DNA of 64,000 bases from NCBI RefSeq assembly GCF_901709675.1, contig NC_051093.1, forward strand, positions 1,980,553 to 2,044,552. Reading direction: 5' to 3'. This document shows, piece after piece, positions 37,150 through 49,587 of this stretch (position 1 is the first letter of the stretch; the number at the start of each line of letters is the position of its first letter). A program made the translations under genes and the position numbers. This DNA is from Syngnathus acus. Its lineage: Eukaryota; Chordata; Actinopteri; Syngnathiformes; Syngnathidae. The notes beneath the pieces are model-generated. The model had not been told where the DNA came from. It saw only the letters and a program-made list of their open reading frames with translations, and searched no databases.

Positions 37150-40100
37150 GGCCAAGTCTTTGGTGAACTCAAACACAATTTTGCCTATACAGTGGAGCCT
37201 CGGTTTTCGAACACAGTCCGTTCCAGAAGGCTGTTCGAGAAGTGAAACGTTCGAATCCCGAATCATATATTCCCATTACAAATAATGGGACTAAAATTAC
37301 CGTATTTTCCGCCCTAAAAGGCGCACCTAAAAACCTAAAATTTTCTCAAAAGCCGCCAGTGCGCCTTATAGGCCAGTGCGCCTTATATATGGATCAACTG
37401 ATGAATTTGTTGATCCATACTGGTTGTACACAGTGCTCTGCCAAAATGTTTCAGTACGTTTTAGTACGACTAGTAAATTACAAGGTCGCATCGCTTCCCA
37501 GCATTACGGCAACTGTAGTCAGGGGGCGTCACCGAATAGCTGTTGTACCCGCGAGGCTATTTCATGTCAAAATAGGCTGCTCTGTTAATGTTTCGAGTAA
37601 ATCTACGGATCGATATGGAAGGGAAACATAGGTAAGTAGTACCAATGCGTTAGATCGAACTTTAGTCAGTTCCGATCATTTTATAGGAGATCGTTTGAGA
37701 AACGCGATTGTTTACACTTTGCTGAGGCTCATGGGAGATTGCGAGCTGAGGCTCGTGAGACTTTGCGGATGGCTAATGCTATTGCGATAGCTGCTATACG
37801 TACCAGGCTATTTCATGTCAAAATAGGCTGCTCTGTTAATGTTTCGAGTAAATCTACGGATCGATATGGAAGGGAAACATAGGTAAGTAGTACCAATGCG
37901 TTAGATCGAACTTTAGTCAGTTCTGATCATTTTATAGGAGATCGTTTGAGAAACGCGATTGTTTACAGAGGGCTCGTTGGTTATTGGCTAGTGGATGCAT
38001 ACCGCAACCCTAGTCAACCTCAGTTTGATGCAGTATAGCTTCTATTTTATGCGCCTTATAATCCGGTGCGCCTTATATATGGACAAAGTTTTAAAATGGG
38101 CCGTTCATTGAAGGTGCGCCTTATAACCCGGTGCGCCTTTTAGGGCGGAAAATACGGTAATCCGTTCCAAGCAAAAAACCCCGCCTTTTTTACGGATTTT
38201 TTCATTTGCACATTTTTGTCACATTGCGCAACTGCAGCGCACCGCCGAACGCGCAACCGCAGCGCGTCGCCGACCGCGCACCTGCACCGCGCTGGTTGCA
38301 TTATTGTGACAGAGCCGTCGCTGAAATTTAGAACATACTTTTGAAGTCCTGCTGTACTTTCCAAAATTTAAGTGGACATCAGTGCGCAGGGAGCTTAATT
38401 TTGTCCGATCGGGCAACTGCAGCGCACAGCCGAACGCGCAACCGTTGCGTTCCGCCGACCTCGCAACTGCACCGCGCTGGTCGCATTATTGTGACAGAGC
38501 GGTCGCTAAAATTTAGAAAATATTTTTAAAGTCCTAATGTACTTTCCAAATATTAAGTGGACCTCAGTGCGCAGGGAGATTAATTTGGTCCGGTCGCGCA
38601 ACCGTAGCGTGCCGGGCGCTCAGTGTCGCATTGCTTTAGGAGCGTCTTTGTTTTAGGATGGCTATACTGCTCCCACTTGCTTCCTTTGGAGGCATGATTA
38701 GAGTTGATGCAATCCTCAGAGTAACGAGAACGTAATAACGAACGGAGTCAGTTGGCATGCGGGTCCTCTCGGCTCATCTCGCAAGGTTCGACAACCGAAT
38801 TTCGTCCGACATCCGAAGCAAAGAATTCGAGAATTTTTTGTTCAAATACCGATTTGTTCGAGAACCGGGGCGTTCAAAAACCGAGGCTCCACTGTATATT
38901 TATTTGCAACCCCTAGATACAGCTTATGTTATGATAACAATGTGAAAAATGTTTGTTTCTTTTGAAGCCCAACTTGGTTTGGGATTTTGTTCAAGTATTA
39001 TTCCAAGGATATTACCGTATGTTTGTAGGCCTCCCTTCATTGTTGTTTTTTACCGTATCTTGGCATGTTCCTCCTTGGCCCGGGCGCAGGCGTGCTGATA
39101 CTGGCTAATCTGCTGGCCCAGCGTTTCCGTCTGGTGATGGAGATCCTCCAGGTGGCGGTTGATGCGCTGCATGCTCTCAACCCTGGCCTGCCTGGCAGAG
39201 CCCGTCGCCCGGTTGATGCTGGAAGGATGTGCCGAGTGAGAACGCGTGAGAGGGCGAGCACGCTGCACGTGAGCGTTTGCATGTGGCACCTGAGCTGCAG
39301 ATCGTTTATCTTGGAAGACAGGTGAGCCTTGTCCCGCTCCAGGTCCCTCAGGCTAACCTGGCATCTGTGGACCGCAACCTGGAGACGAGCGCGCCATTGC
39401 TATGGATGCATCCGACTTTTGTTGGAACGGAAGATGCGAACAAGGCAAACCTCGCTGGACTTGAAAAGGGCGTCACAGTTCTGCGCCTCTGCCTTGAGCT
39501 CGGTACATTTGGGCTGCAGTTCCTGCACCTGCTGTGTGATGCCCTCCAGCTGTTCTTGGATCAGTTTGTACTTCTGCTCGGCGTTCTTGACCTTGTTCTG
39601 GAAGCAGAGGCGGGCATGCTCTACATGTGGACGGAAATACTGCGGCGTTATTACCTTCCATTCGTTCACTTTCTCATCGTATTTCTCCGTAGATTGTTTA
39701 TTGGCCTGAAGTTTCTCTTTCAAAGGCTCCAGTTCCTTCTCTATCTCCATCACCTGCCAAAATTTGCCAGGTCCGGCCCAAAATCATTTCAGATAAAGTC
39801 TCTTTGACCTGCTTCATGATTCAAGCGAAGATCGAACCAGAGCCCAGGCCATTTGCTTCTGCAACTCCTCCAGCTTGGTCTGCATCTCATGCACGGACGA
39901 CAGGCTCTTGTAGCGATCCTCTTTCTCCAGGTACTTTCGCCTCAGCTCCTTCAAGTACTGCGACACATTCAAACAAAAGTCCACGATGAACTCAAACCGT
40001 TCTCAGACCTCGGATGGCTGACAAGAGGACATTGTGTTTAATTAGTTCACCACCATAAGAATAAAATAAGAAAATAGTTTTGTTGTTGCGTTACCTCGCC

Positions 40101-43100
40101 AGGACACCCTAGGCCGCAGTTCGATGATCGCGTCTCAGGAGGGGGAAGCAGTGCAACGTCAACACTGTTTACAGTGGGGATGGCGTGCTACTGACCTCGA
40201 CTCGGGACGTCGTGAGTCGGTGGGGAGAATACTTCGAAGACCTCCTCAATTCCACCTACACGCCTTCCATTGTGGAAGCAGGGCCTGGAGACTCTGAGGC
40301 GGACTCTCCAATCTCTGGGGTCGAAGTCACTAAGGTAGTTAAAAAACTCCTCGGTGGCAAGGCCCCGGGGGTGGATGAGATCCGCCCAGAGTTCTTAAAG
40401 GCTCTGGATGTTGTGTGGCTGTCATGGCTGACACGCCTCTACAACATTGCGTGGACATCGGGGACAGTGCCTCTGGATTGGCAGACTGGGGTGGTGGTTC
40501 GCCTCTTTAAGAAGGGAGACCGGAGGGTATGTTCCAATTACAGGGGAATCACACTCCTCAACCTCCATGGTAAGGTCTATTCAGGGGTGCTGGAGAGGAG
40601 GGTCCGTCGGGAGGTCGAACCTCGGATTCAGGAGGAGCAGTGTGGCTTTCGTCCTGGCCGTGGAACAGTGGACCTCGGCAGGATCCTCGAGGGTGCATGG
40701 GAGTTCGCCCAACCAGTCCACATGTGTTTTGTGGACTTGGAGAAGGAGTTCGACCGTGTCCCTCGGGAGGTTCTGTGGAGGGTGCTTCGGGAGTACGGGT
40801 GCAGAGTCAACTGATAAGGGCGGTTCGGTCCCTGTATCACCGATGCCAGAGTTTGGTCCGCATTTCCGGCAGTAAGTCGGATTCGTTCCCAGTGAGGGTT
40901 GGACTCCGCCAAGGCTGCCCTTTGTCACCGATTCTGTTCATAATTTTTATGGACAGAATTTCTAGGCGCAGCCGAGGCGTTGAGGGGGTCCGGTTTGGGG
41001 AACTCAGCATTGTGTTTCTGCTTTTTGCAGACGACGTGGTGCTGTTGGCTTCTTCAGGCCGTGATCTCCAGCTGTCACTGGAGCGGTTCGCAGCCGAGTG
41101 TGAAGCGGTCGGGATGAGGGTCAGCAACTCCAAATCCGAGTCCATGGTCCTCGGTCGGAAAAGGGTCGAATGCCCTCTCTGGATCGGGGATGAGATCCTG
41201 CCCCAAGTGAAGGAGTTCAAGTATCTTGGGGTCTTGTTCACGAGTGAGGGGAGGATGGAGCGCGAGATCGACAGGCGTATCGGTGCAGCGTCAGCAGTAA
41301 TGCGGACTCTGTACCGGTCCGTTGTGGTAAAGAGAGAGCTGAGCCAAAAGGCAAAGCTCTCAATTTACCGGTCGATTTACGCTCCTACCCTCACCTATGG
41401 TCATGAGCTATGGGTCGTGACCGAAAGAACGAGATCCCGGATACAAGCGGCCGAAATGAGTTTCCTCCGCAGGGTGTCCGGGCTCTCCCTTAGCGATAGG
41501 GTGAGAAGCTCGGTCATCCGGGAGAGACTCGAGTAGAGTCGCTACTCCGCCACGTTGAGAGGAGCCAGATGAGGTGGCTCGGGCATCTCATCAGGATGCC
41601 TCCTGGACGCCTCCCTGGGGAGGTGTTCCGGGCATGTCCCACCGGTAGGAGACCCCGGGGACGGCCCAGGACGCGCTGGAGAGACTATGTCTCTCAGCTG
41701 GCCTGGGAACGCCTTGAACTGGATGAAGTGGCTGGGGAGAGGGAAGTCTGGGAGTCCCTCCTAAAGCTGCTGCCCCCGCGACCCAACCCCGGATAAGCGG
41801 AAGAAGATGGATGGATGGATGGATGGATGGATGGATGGATGGATGGATGGATGGATGGATGGATGGATGGATGGATGGATGGATGGATGGACGGATGGAT
41901 GGATGGACGGACGGACGGACGTTACCTCGCCATGTTGCGCCACTTTATCTTCGGTCATATTCTTGGTGGCTTTAATGTGGATAAAGTCCTCTTTCATCTG
42001 TTCCAGTTGCGTGGACTTCATGAAAAACTAGGCAAAAAGAGCGAGACGAAAATCTGTCTTGAGCGCATACAACACAAACGTCGGGTCAATCAGCAAACCT
42101 TGTACTTGTCTGCCTCTCCTTTGGAATGCAGGAAGTTCTTACTCATCTCTTGGTTGAGAACTGACACAGGATTGTGGACCTAGGCAAGCAAAAGGACACT
42201 TGATCGGTAGGCGCTCTCATCAGCAACACAAAGAATCTCCATCCTCTCCAACCTGAATATTAAAATTGTCCAGAATCAACGCAAGCTCCTCCTTTTTGGT
42301 CGAGATTGTTTGCCCTACAAAAAAAAAGAAAGAATTACACTTTTGTTTGGACAGTAGAAGACATACAAGAGGGCGTGAGAGCTGCTGTCGAGCCCAGCTC
42401 ACGCTCACACGTGCTCTCGCTGACGTCACCCGCCACCCAGCGGGCCCTGTTATTACATCGTGTTCATTTTAGTACAATCTTCAACATCCCTTCGTGTTGC
42501 GTTTGAGTGTTGAGCCAGGTTTACCGTTTTGACTCTTCAGCTTGTAGGTTCTCACGCCATCGTGGCTGAGCCTCACGTCAATGATGATGGAGGCGCCGTA
42601 CAGCTCAGGTTTGTAGGCGTCCTTGCCTCGGTTTCGTAAGGTGACGGACACGTCGGCCGAGCTGCGACAACAGAGAGGCAAAAATGAGCATCATGAATTG
42701 CGATGATGGCACTGTGGAAAGTCGACAGAAATGCACCACTTGCAAAAATACATGAAAGGAGCTGAAAAATGGCGCAAAGGCATAACATCAAAATTTGAGC
42801 CTGAGAGCATCTGATGCAGTACAACTTTGGGGTAAAAGCTGTACCTTTCACCTTCCTTGACAAAACTCTTGAGGGACGACCCCCTGCTTGTGGCCTGCGC
42901 GTTCCCACCTAAAGAGACAATGAGCGCTGTCAGGATGGCGCTCTTTCCACCTGCACATAAAAAGAGCTCATGTGAAGCTTAATTACTAAACAGAAGGGCA
43001 AATAGCAGCATGCCGTCACAATTAGGGCTGGGCGACTTCAAATAAAGTTCTTTTTATCATCCTGACAAGAATCGATTAATTGCCCAGCCAAGGTACAATT

Positions 43101-43601
43101 GACACAATAACTGACTTCCGTTACGGCCGACGACAATGTTGACGTTGGATCCGAAGTCGATGGGGCCGAGGAAAGAGTGGCACATGAAGTTCTTCAGCGT
43201 GATGCTCTCCACAATGCCGGCGTCACTCGCCACCTCAGCCACAATTTGCTTCTGAACAAGACAGGTAGTTACTTGTCATTTTGTCATTTATATTCCATAA
43301 AAGAACGTTTTGTTCTTTAACTTCCCTTTTTGTGAAATTGGTGTTCCTGGAAAATGAAAGTTACCAGAAAATCCCTCTTGATATTCAAGTACAGATACTT
43401 ATTATTACTTTACAGAGTGACTGTTAAGCTCCACCAGTCTCCAACACTCTTTGTACAAACTTCCACTGAGCAGCCCATGTTTACCTGTGTGCAAAGTTGG
43501 TCTTGGTCTTCAGCTTGGTCTTGATCTTCATCTTCATGCTGCACAGATGTCAGTCGTTTGTGGGGAGTTGATTTCACAGGACTGCCTTTCCTTTTGGACA
43601 T
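33917..43601 (-). CDS. smc6: Structural maintenance of chromosomes protein 6, 1078 aa
   Basis: Twenty-six coding exons on the minus strand: 43485-43601, 43116-43251, 42845-42950, 42525-42661, 42253-42314, 42099-42179, 41926-42027, 39838-39957, 39655-39753, 39451-39591, 39290-39357, 39054-39218, 36816-36994, 36532-36739, 36338-36452, 36111-36271, 35900-36035, 35708-35788, 35461-35631, 35195-35332, 34989-35134, 34743-34868, 34559-34664, 34331-34483, 34164-34261, 33917-34001. Phases close to 1078 aa (human 1091). Smc6 pairs with Smc5 in the SMC5/6 ATPase and SUMO-ligase complex of DNA repair and replication. Walker A GRNGSGKS lies at residues 81-88 across two exons, long coiled coils flank a hinge at about 475-665, and signature LSGGE (984-988) and Walker [10 protein letters not shown] (about 1010-1018) sit in one exon. 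The donor after that exon reads GA, not GT. A LINE abuts the donor at 41925. Confidence 0.96.
37083..37144. repeat. (GA)n microsatellite in smc6 intron 12
   Basis: About 30 uninterrupted GA units, just before the nested MITEs. Confidence 0.95.
37190..38894. mobile_element. Tc1/mariner-superfamily element in smc6 intron 12, split by another element
   Basis: The terminal inverted repeats are CAGTGGAGCCTCGGTTTT and ACCGAGGCTCCACTG, with TA outside both (37188-37189, 38895-38896). The outer parts are 37190-37299 and 38158-38894. The right part holds an internal tandem duplication: two copies of the motif with GCATTATTGTGACAGAG, near 38295 and 38482. No coding capacity. The right half matches 4146-4635. 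Confidence 0.88.
37300..38157. mobile_element. MITE with CCGTATTTTCCGCC ends, nested, 858 bp
   Basis: The ends CCGTATTTTCCGCCCTAAAA and TTTTAGGGCGGAAAATACGG are perfect inverted repeats with TA on both sides (37298-37299 and 38158-38159). GGTGCGCCTTATA motifs recur just inside both ends. The centre has a tandem duplication of about 165 bp (near 37554-37720 and 37805-37967). No transposase frame was found. Confidence 0.88.
40102..41919 (+). mobile_element. Rex3-like (RTE clade) LINE, 5'-truncated, in smc6 intron 7
   Basis: It encodes broken reverse transcriptase in the plus direction (antisense to smc6): [49 protein letters not shown], the catalytic FADDVVLL, and a C-terminal [18 protein letters not shown] region. 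Frame breaks near 40800 and 41540 make it dead. It ends in a (GATG)n tail, the known Rex3 feature. A 13-bp target duplication (CGTTACCTCGCCA at 40089-40101 and 41920-41932) spans an smc6 exon-intron junction. Assignment to Rex3 is from recalled family features. Confidence 0.9.
41808..41919 (+). repeat. (GATG/GACG)n tail of the Rex3-like LINE
   Basis: About 28 tetranucleotide units, changing from GATG to GACG at the right end, directly against the smc6 exon 7 donor. Confidence 0.95.
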
Positions 43602-45389
43602 TCTGCGCTCTTTCTTCTAAGCGAGATGAAGAGAAGGCCACGCTGCCGGCCGCTCACTGCCAGGCTGTGAAATTAACATTGTCATTCGTTCTATTCTGAA
43701 CCGTACGTCACAAAGTAACCCAACAACACCGCAGCGACGTAGCGTTAGCATTAGCTTGCTATCGAACGGTGACAGCAAAATGCGAGCATTTTGATAGCCG
43801 CTGAGACTTTTCACGAGGTCTTGAGGACTTTGAAACTTAATGGAGGCAGAATACCTTGCGTTCGAACGACGGGATAGATGAAGATGTGCCAGCAAGCGGT
43901 GTAGAAGTAACAACCTGCTAGATTTGGAAATCGAAATTCCGCCGCCAAGCATTCTAATGAACATCTCGCGAGAACACACGAGATCGCCAACATACACCGC
44001 TTTAAAAATTACATCATGATCGTCTATTCTCTTTGCGATCAAAGTACTTGAAAATGTTTTTAGAACCCGCTGCAAAATAGTATTGCATTTTTTTGTTGTT
44101 GCATTATTGCATTTGTATTGCATATTCTCCCACAAGCCTTGAACGTGTTCTTATCTGCCCACACTGACATTTTGTTTATATTTGTGTTGCATTTCTCTAT
44201 GCCCTCTCTCGCGCTGCAGACACTTAGTAGCATTAATGATTGCAAAATTCCACTGACACTCGTACAGGAATCAAGAAAATTGGTCCATGGCAGGGATGGG
44301 GAACTGGCGGTCAGTTTGAAGTTGGAATAACAGTGTTCACCACTAAATGACAGACATTGCTTACTAGCTCTCTCTATCAAGTGATGAAGCAAAGAAGAAA
44401 AGCACACCAGAGAAAGGTGTTATGCAAACAAGTGTCCAGAAAGCAATGGGTCCACAACTTGGTAGCATGTTTTTAATATCATAAACTAGCATAATAGTAT
44501 ATAAAAAAAAAAAAGTAAGCACAATAGGAACGAGCATGCGTAGTGTTTATTTCCAAAAGCAAATACGTTTTTTTCCAAAAGACATTTTTCTTTTTCTATA
44601 GAAGATGACACCTTTGCTGGGATGGAAGACAACGACGACATGTTTTGATTGTCTTGCCGAAGAAGAAGGGGCCACTGAGACAAATCCAGCTGTTTCATTT
44701 TTCTGAATAATTTCTGCACTCTCAACATGAAGAGTCCACTTTTCAAACAGTGATGGAGGTGAAAGTACCTGAGGTCGGTGTTTTTGGCCCTGAAGATGCA
44801 ACAGGGAAACAAAAGCAAAAGCGAGCAGAATCATCAACCATCAGTGCAAATATGGCCCCCAGAAACAAATTTAGGAAAAAATACTCTGCGGGCAGCTGTC
44901 CATTTTGTTTACGTCCTTCCTTCCTGGTTGTCCTTACAAAAATATGGGCTTGGTCAGCAGCACTGAGGTCAACCTGAACTAAAAAAAAAATATATATTGC
45001 TTCAGGTCATGATTGATAAAGAAATTACTGGTTCTAAAATATAATGATCCGAGTCTACATTTTTTCATGTTTTGTGTCAGCGAAAGCATTGTGTGTGGGG
45101 GGGGGAAGGCAGAAAACAAAAAAGGCATAAAAATACTGGATTTTTGTCATGTACACTGCTCACAAAAAGTTAAGGATGTTGAGCTTTGGGCTGAAATGAA
45201 AGGATGGACCTAAAATGCGATTGTAGGCAGAACCTCAGCCCTGCCGTGGGCTTCTTAGAGCGCCTCGTTGTTGCGAGGGTGAAAAGGTCACGCCGCATTT
45301 TAGCTTCCTCCTGAAATTTCACCACAAAGCCTAAGTGGCACTCTTTTAGTGCCTTGTGCTTGAGTGCCTGACACGTTTGTTGGCTTGAT
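43602..45389. other. smc6 upstream region to bri3 3' side, no gene seen
   Basis: The left part is the presumed smc6 promoter and 5' UTR. The right part probably holds the bri3 3' UTR. A fragment near 45150-45205 (CACTGCTCACAAAAAGTTAA) resembles one end of a Tc1-like fish element, but the partner end was not found. Confidence 0.55.
43964..43973. promoter_or_regulatory. TCTCGCGAGA palindromic promoter motif upstream of smc6
   Basis: A perfect TCTCGCGAGA palindrome lies 363 bases upstream of the smc6 start codon. This motif is known from TATA-less housekeeping promoters. A CRE-like TACGTCA occurs near 43704. Transcription start not mapped. Confidence 0.5.
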
Positions 45390-47511
45390 CTATCCAAAGG
45401 TGGCGCCGCAGTTGGGACATCGCCTCTGCCGCAGGGCGAAGCAGAAGAGGATGCCCAGTGGAAAGAAGAAGATGGCACACAGGATTCCCAGGCAGGTGAA
45501 ATCGTCTTCCAGAACGCCAACTCTGTCAAATCAAGTGGGGAGAGAGGAAAGAAAAAGCAATTATTAAGCTACCTGTAGAGGAGCGTTGAGGCTGAAATTA
45601 GAGGATTTGGACAAGTGAAACAATGGCTCTTTTGAAAATTCAAGCGGCGATCTGCCGTTCTGCTCGCGAATTAGCAATTCACGTATGGCTCGACATGTGA
45701 CTAACAGGATGCTGGCTGACGTGCACTTAAAAAAAAAAAATGTGTGAAAGTCATATTCGCTCACAAGACCCAAGATATGAGAGTGTGTGTGTCATTGCTC
45801 AACCTTCCATTAACCAATGACAACGGTGGTTGCGGCAGTAAAAGAATACAAGAAGGCTTAAAGGCTTCGTCACGCCGGCCAAGTGACAGTCACATTGCTC
45901 AATTTGTCCATAAAGTTTTTTTTTTTTTTTTTTTAATTACAAGTGGCGACATCATCTTAACATGCCAGTTTAAATGAGATTTGTGTGTCTTTACCTGCAG
46001 GCTGGGCATCCTCCTACCACCACGACGGAGGGTTGAATGACCGTATAGGTTCCAACGTAGGGCTGATGGGACACGGCCGCTCCCAACTGGCCTGTGGTTG
46101 ACAAGAAACATGCACATGATTGCACACTGAGCTGAAAAAACAGGAAGTTTCAAATTTTCCCAAAGCAATCTATCAAAGTCAACCTGATTAAATGCTCTGA
46201 AATGTGGCCTCTTAATTGTGACACAATGGAAATGACTGAGGTGTTAAAATATTCCCGTGACCATATTAACATTATGCAAAAAAAAAAAAAAAAATCAATC
46301 ATTCAAAAAGAGGTGAGTAACTCTCAGACAATATTGACAGACTCGAGAGCCGCTTATCTGAACTTTGATACAAAGATAGCACGTGAGAGCAGAAACACGT
46401 GTTTGGGGGAATGTGAATCAGCCTTTAATTCACTGTACATGCTGTAAGCATTAACAAGTCAAACAAGGTTATGTTTCTTGTCACATTGGATAGCTCCGAC
46501 AGATGCAGACCATGCTGGGACTCCCCCTTAGCACCCTATTGGGGCCTATAAAGTTGCATTTTTTGGGCTGTTCGAATGTGTAGTGTAGTGATTCTTAAAG
46601 TACAATATTAGAACCACTTGTGTGGTATGTGGCCTTACTTGGTGGTATGCAAAAGAAATCACTGCTGACAGTTCAGTTGGATTTAACTTTTAACAATACA
46701 TTAGCATTTCTTTAGGAACAGTTTCTCAGCTTTTAATACTACCCGGTTTAACAGTCGTCATGATATTTGGAAACTTGAATACGCAGTTTTAAATACAGAT
46801 TGTGATTTTAGTAAGGTTTAACGGTAGTACAAAAAAAGTTTGTTTGGCTGATGCATATAACTAAAATAGTCCATGATACAAAAATGCCTATAAACTTTAT
46901 AATATAAAGTGATTACGAACGAAACAATAAGTAACTGAGCAGGCAATGGTTAATGTGTTTATCCTGGGTATTACCAAAACCGCCAGTCTTAAAAAAAAAC
47001 AACACAATTTTACTTCCGTGATATAATCACGACTTCCGCCTATAAAATCACCCGAAAATTAACAAGTTAGACCGCCATAAACGAGCATACTACTCGTTAA
47101 CGCCCAATAAAGTGTGCTCCGTGTAGTATATATATGACAACAGGTATACATATATATGATAACAGGTATAAAAATCGTAAAGTTTTCGGCACATTTTAGT
47201 CCCTTTTAAGTGACGCTAAAGCAAAAGAAAACGCGCAGTAACGACTGCGGAAATGCGTGACGGTGACTCATCTAGTAAAGTCGAGTTTCGTTTCATGTGA
47301 AATGCACAATAAGACACAACACAGAAAATCCTTGCTCGTACCCACCATGGCCGCCGGGTGGGTACTGGTAGGGCGGCGGCGCTACGGCGGGGATAGCCCC
47401 GTAGCCGTGCGGCGGCGGCTGTTGCTGCTGCTGCGGGCCATACTCGTAAGCCCCAGGGACAGTGTTGTAGGCGGGAGGTCTGTCCTGAAGAATGGGTTTG
47501 TTGTCCACCAT
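45390..47511 (-). CDS. bri3: Brain protein I3, 131 aa
   Basis: Three coding exons on the minus strand: 47346-47511, 45995-46091, 45390-45522; phases close to 131 aa (human 125). The start [16 protein letters not shown] matches the family start. The N-terminal half is rich in proline, glutamine and tyrosine, with a PPAY motif and a poly-Gln run followed by HGYGAIPA. The middle [19 protein letters not shown] and end [11 protein letters not shown] are conserved, with a hydrophobic stretch between (about 100-119) that probably spans a membrane. Bri3 is a small lysosome- or Golgi-associated membrane protein of poorly defined role. It is divergent (head to head) with tecpr1, about 1.2 kb from the likely tecpr1 promoter. 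Confidence 0.95.
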
Positions 47512-48602
47512 GTCAGCCAGAGTTGTCCGGCGTGCCACCTAACTTTATGGAAAGGACGCCGAGATGCGTTCACGACTTCACCAGTTTGCTGTCGGCCTCC
47601 GCAAAAAAACAAAAAAGAAAAGAAAAAACGACACGACACTGGTTTACAAAAAACGACGTTGCGTCAAAAACGAAAGTTGGTCGCGCTCCATGCGCCAACT
47701 TTGTCCCTCGCGACACATCAAAGCCCAGTTTACAACATCAACGTCGACGTCGACACAGGAATGCTCCGACAGCTAACTGAGTTCCATCGTTGCTTCTTGG
47801 GCGCTACAACAACATTCAGCTGTCACCAAAGCGCATTGTAACTCTGCTCAACTCAGGCAGGCTTCCCCCCTCATCTGTCGATTGTCACAAGAGAGGAATC
47901 ATGTGATGAGCGGTTAGTGCTCCCCTGCAAGCGCCCAGGCCTCTTAAAGAGACAGTGCAGCAAAACAAACGGCCCGCTTCCATTTTTGTCACCGTTTGCA
48001 CGTCTTTTGGAGTAGTCGATGTGTTATACTGTCCTTCTTGGGGAACAAAGCGTGTGTAAAACAGAAATGTTTGCTATAAATAATAAATTGTATCCAGATT
48101 TTTATTTTTCTTGTTTTGAAAACGTCTGGGACAGGCTAATAAGCAAGGTTGCTGTTTATAACAGACAAGAATACGTAATAGTAATAAGGACAATACTCAT
48201 GGCTTGCTGATTTCATTCCGTATACAAACGTCGTGTCACCGTGAGAAATTCTGACAACTCTTGTACAACACATGATAGTGACGCCTCGATGTGGATGGGG
48301 CTACTTGACCCCCCTAATTGTAGTTATTTACGTTTCTATTCTTATTATTCATTAATACAAGTTTTAATATTCAGTTGCTTCGTTTTAAGATCAGCAAACA
48401 AATTTACACTGTACTGAATTGCGTTTTTAAAGACAAAGTATATTCAAATATTAAGTATCGATGCTAATAATTATGGACACGTAAGACGTCAAGCTGTTAT
48501 ATGACGAGAAGAAACCTTAGTCTTAAATAATTAAAAACGCTCACTCTTGGTATAAATTATTGAAATATTGCACGTCAATCAGACATCAACAAATGTCACG
48601 CG

Positions 48603-48819
48603 CTTCCGGATTGGACCAATGAGTAAGAGCCACAAGCCCCGCCCCCATTGCGCTCTCTTAACCAATTGGAGCGCAGCTACCTCCATTTCCTGAGTTGTAA
48701 AACCAGCATACCGCTACTCTGTAATTTAAAACGCCGTTGTGGGAAAATGTTGGCGTGACTTCACTGGCTGGGACTCTGAGTGGGTCGCTTAATGGAACTG
48801 CGGAGCCACATGTAACTAA
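48603..48819 (+). promoter_or_regulatory. tecpr1: Likely tecpr1 promoter and noncoding first exon
   Basis: An ETS-like CTTCCGG (48603-48609), ATTGG (48610-48614), CCAAT (48616-48620), a GC box CCCCGCCCCC (48637-48646) and another CCAAT (48662-48666) are grouped. A strong donor GTAAGT follows at 48820-48825, and an acceptor with a pyrimidine tract ends at 49772, 26 bases before the tecpr1 ATG. This suggests a noncoding exon ending at 48819; its start is not known. Confidence 0.5.
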
Positions 48820-49259
48820 GTAAGTGTTGTGGGTTAAAAGAAAAATGTTCAGATATGCAGTGAATATGCAAACAGCTTATAGACTACTTTACGGTAAACG
48901 GGTCCACTAGCGTAGGTGTCCACCTTGCGCAATGTTCCAAAGGTATGCTTTGACACCACCCTCCACATTCCCATGACAACCGCGTATCGGATACCAACAT
49001 TCAGGTAGGCTACCTGCCACTGCACGCGCCCAAAACAATTAATGTTATCAGTGAATTCTGCATAGCTCCCCGTAGTCTAATGCATGCTTTTAAAACTGTT
49101 CTTGTTTCAATAGCAATAGACAAAAAAACAATGACAACACGAAAAAAAGAGCTGAAGGGCCTGTTTGGAATCAGGCGTCAGCTTTGGTATCAGGCAACCT
49201 AGCGGATTAGTATCCGTCTACAAGTCAAAGTTCCGGTCTGGTGTTTCAAAGTAAAACTA

Positions 49260-49587
49260 ATGAGCAGGGCTGTTCGAAATCACCTTTTTAAATATACTGT
49301 CAACCTAACGAGCAAGAATAGCAGCTCCTTCAGCAGCAGACTATTACACCCACGGTGTAGGAAGGAGAGGTTCCACAGGTGCTTCATTCCCACTGCTGTC
49401 AGACTCTCTACAATATGGCACCTGATCATGTGTTGGTTTTCTTCCGTTCGTCTCTACCGCCACTAGTGGCACTTGTCTTGTTTTTCTGTTATTTATCCAT
49501 TTTTACATTTGGTACTTGTTTCTTGTATTCTTGCGCTCTTGTACGCTGCTGTGACAAGAAAATGTACCCACTGTGGGATAAATAAAG

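Noticed and set aside
39277-39807. 176-codon plus-strand open frame
   Set aside because: It is antisense to smc6 exons 9-11; leucine richness comes from the coiled-coil codons read backwards.
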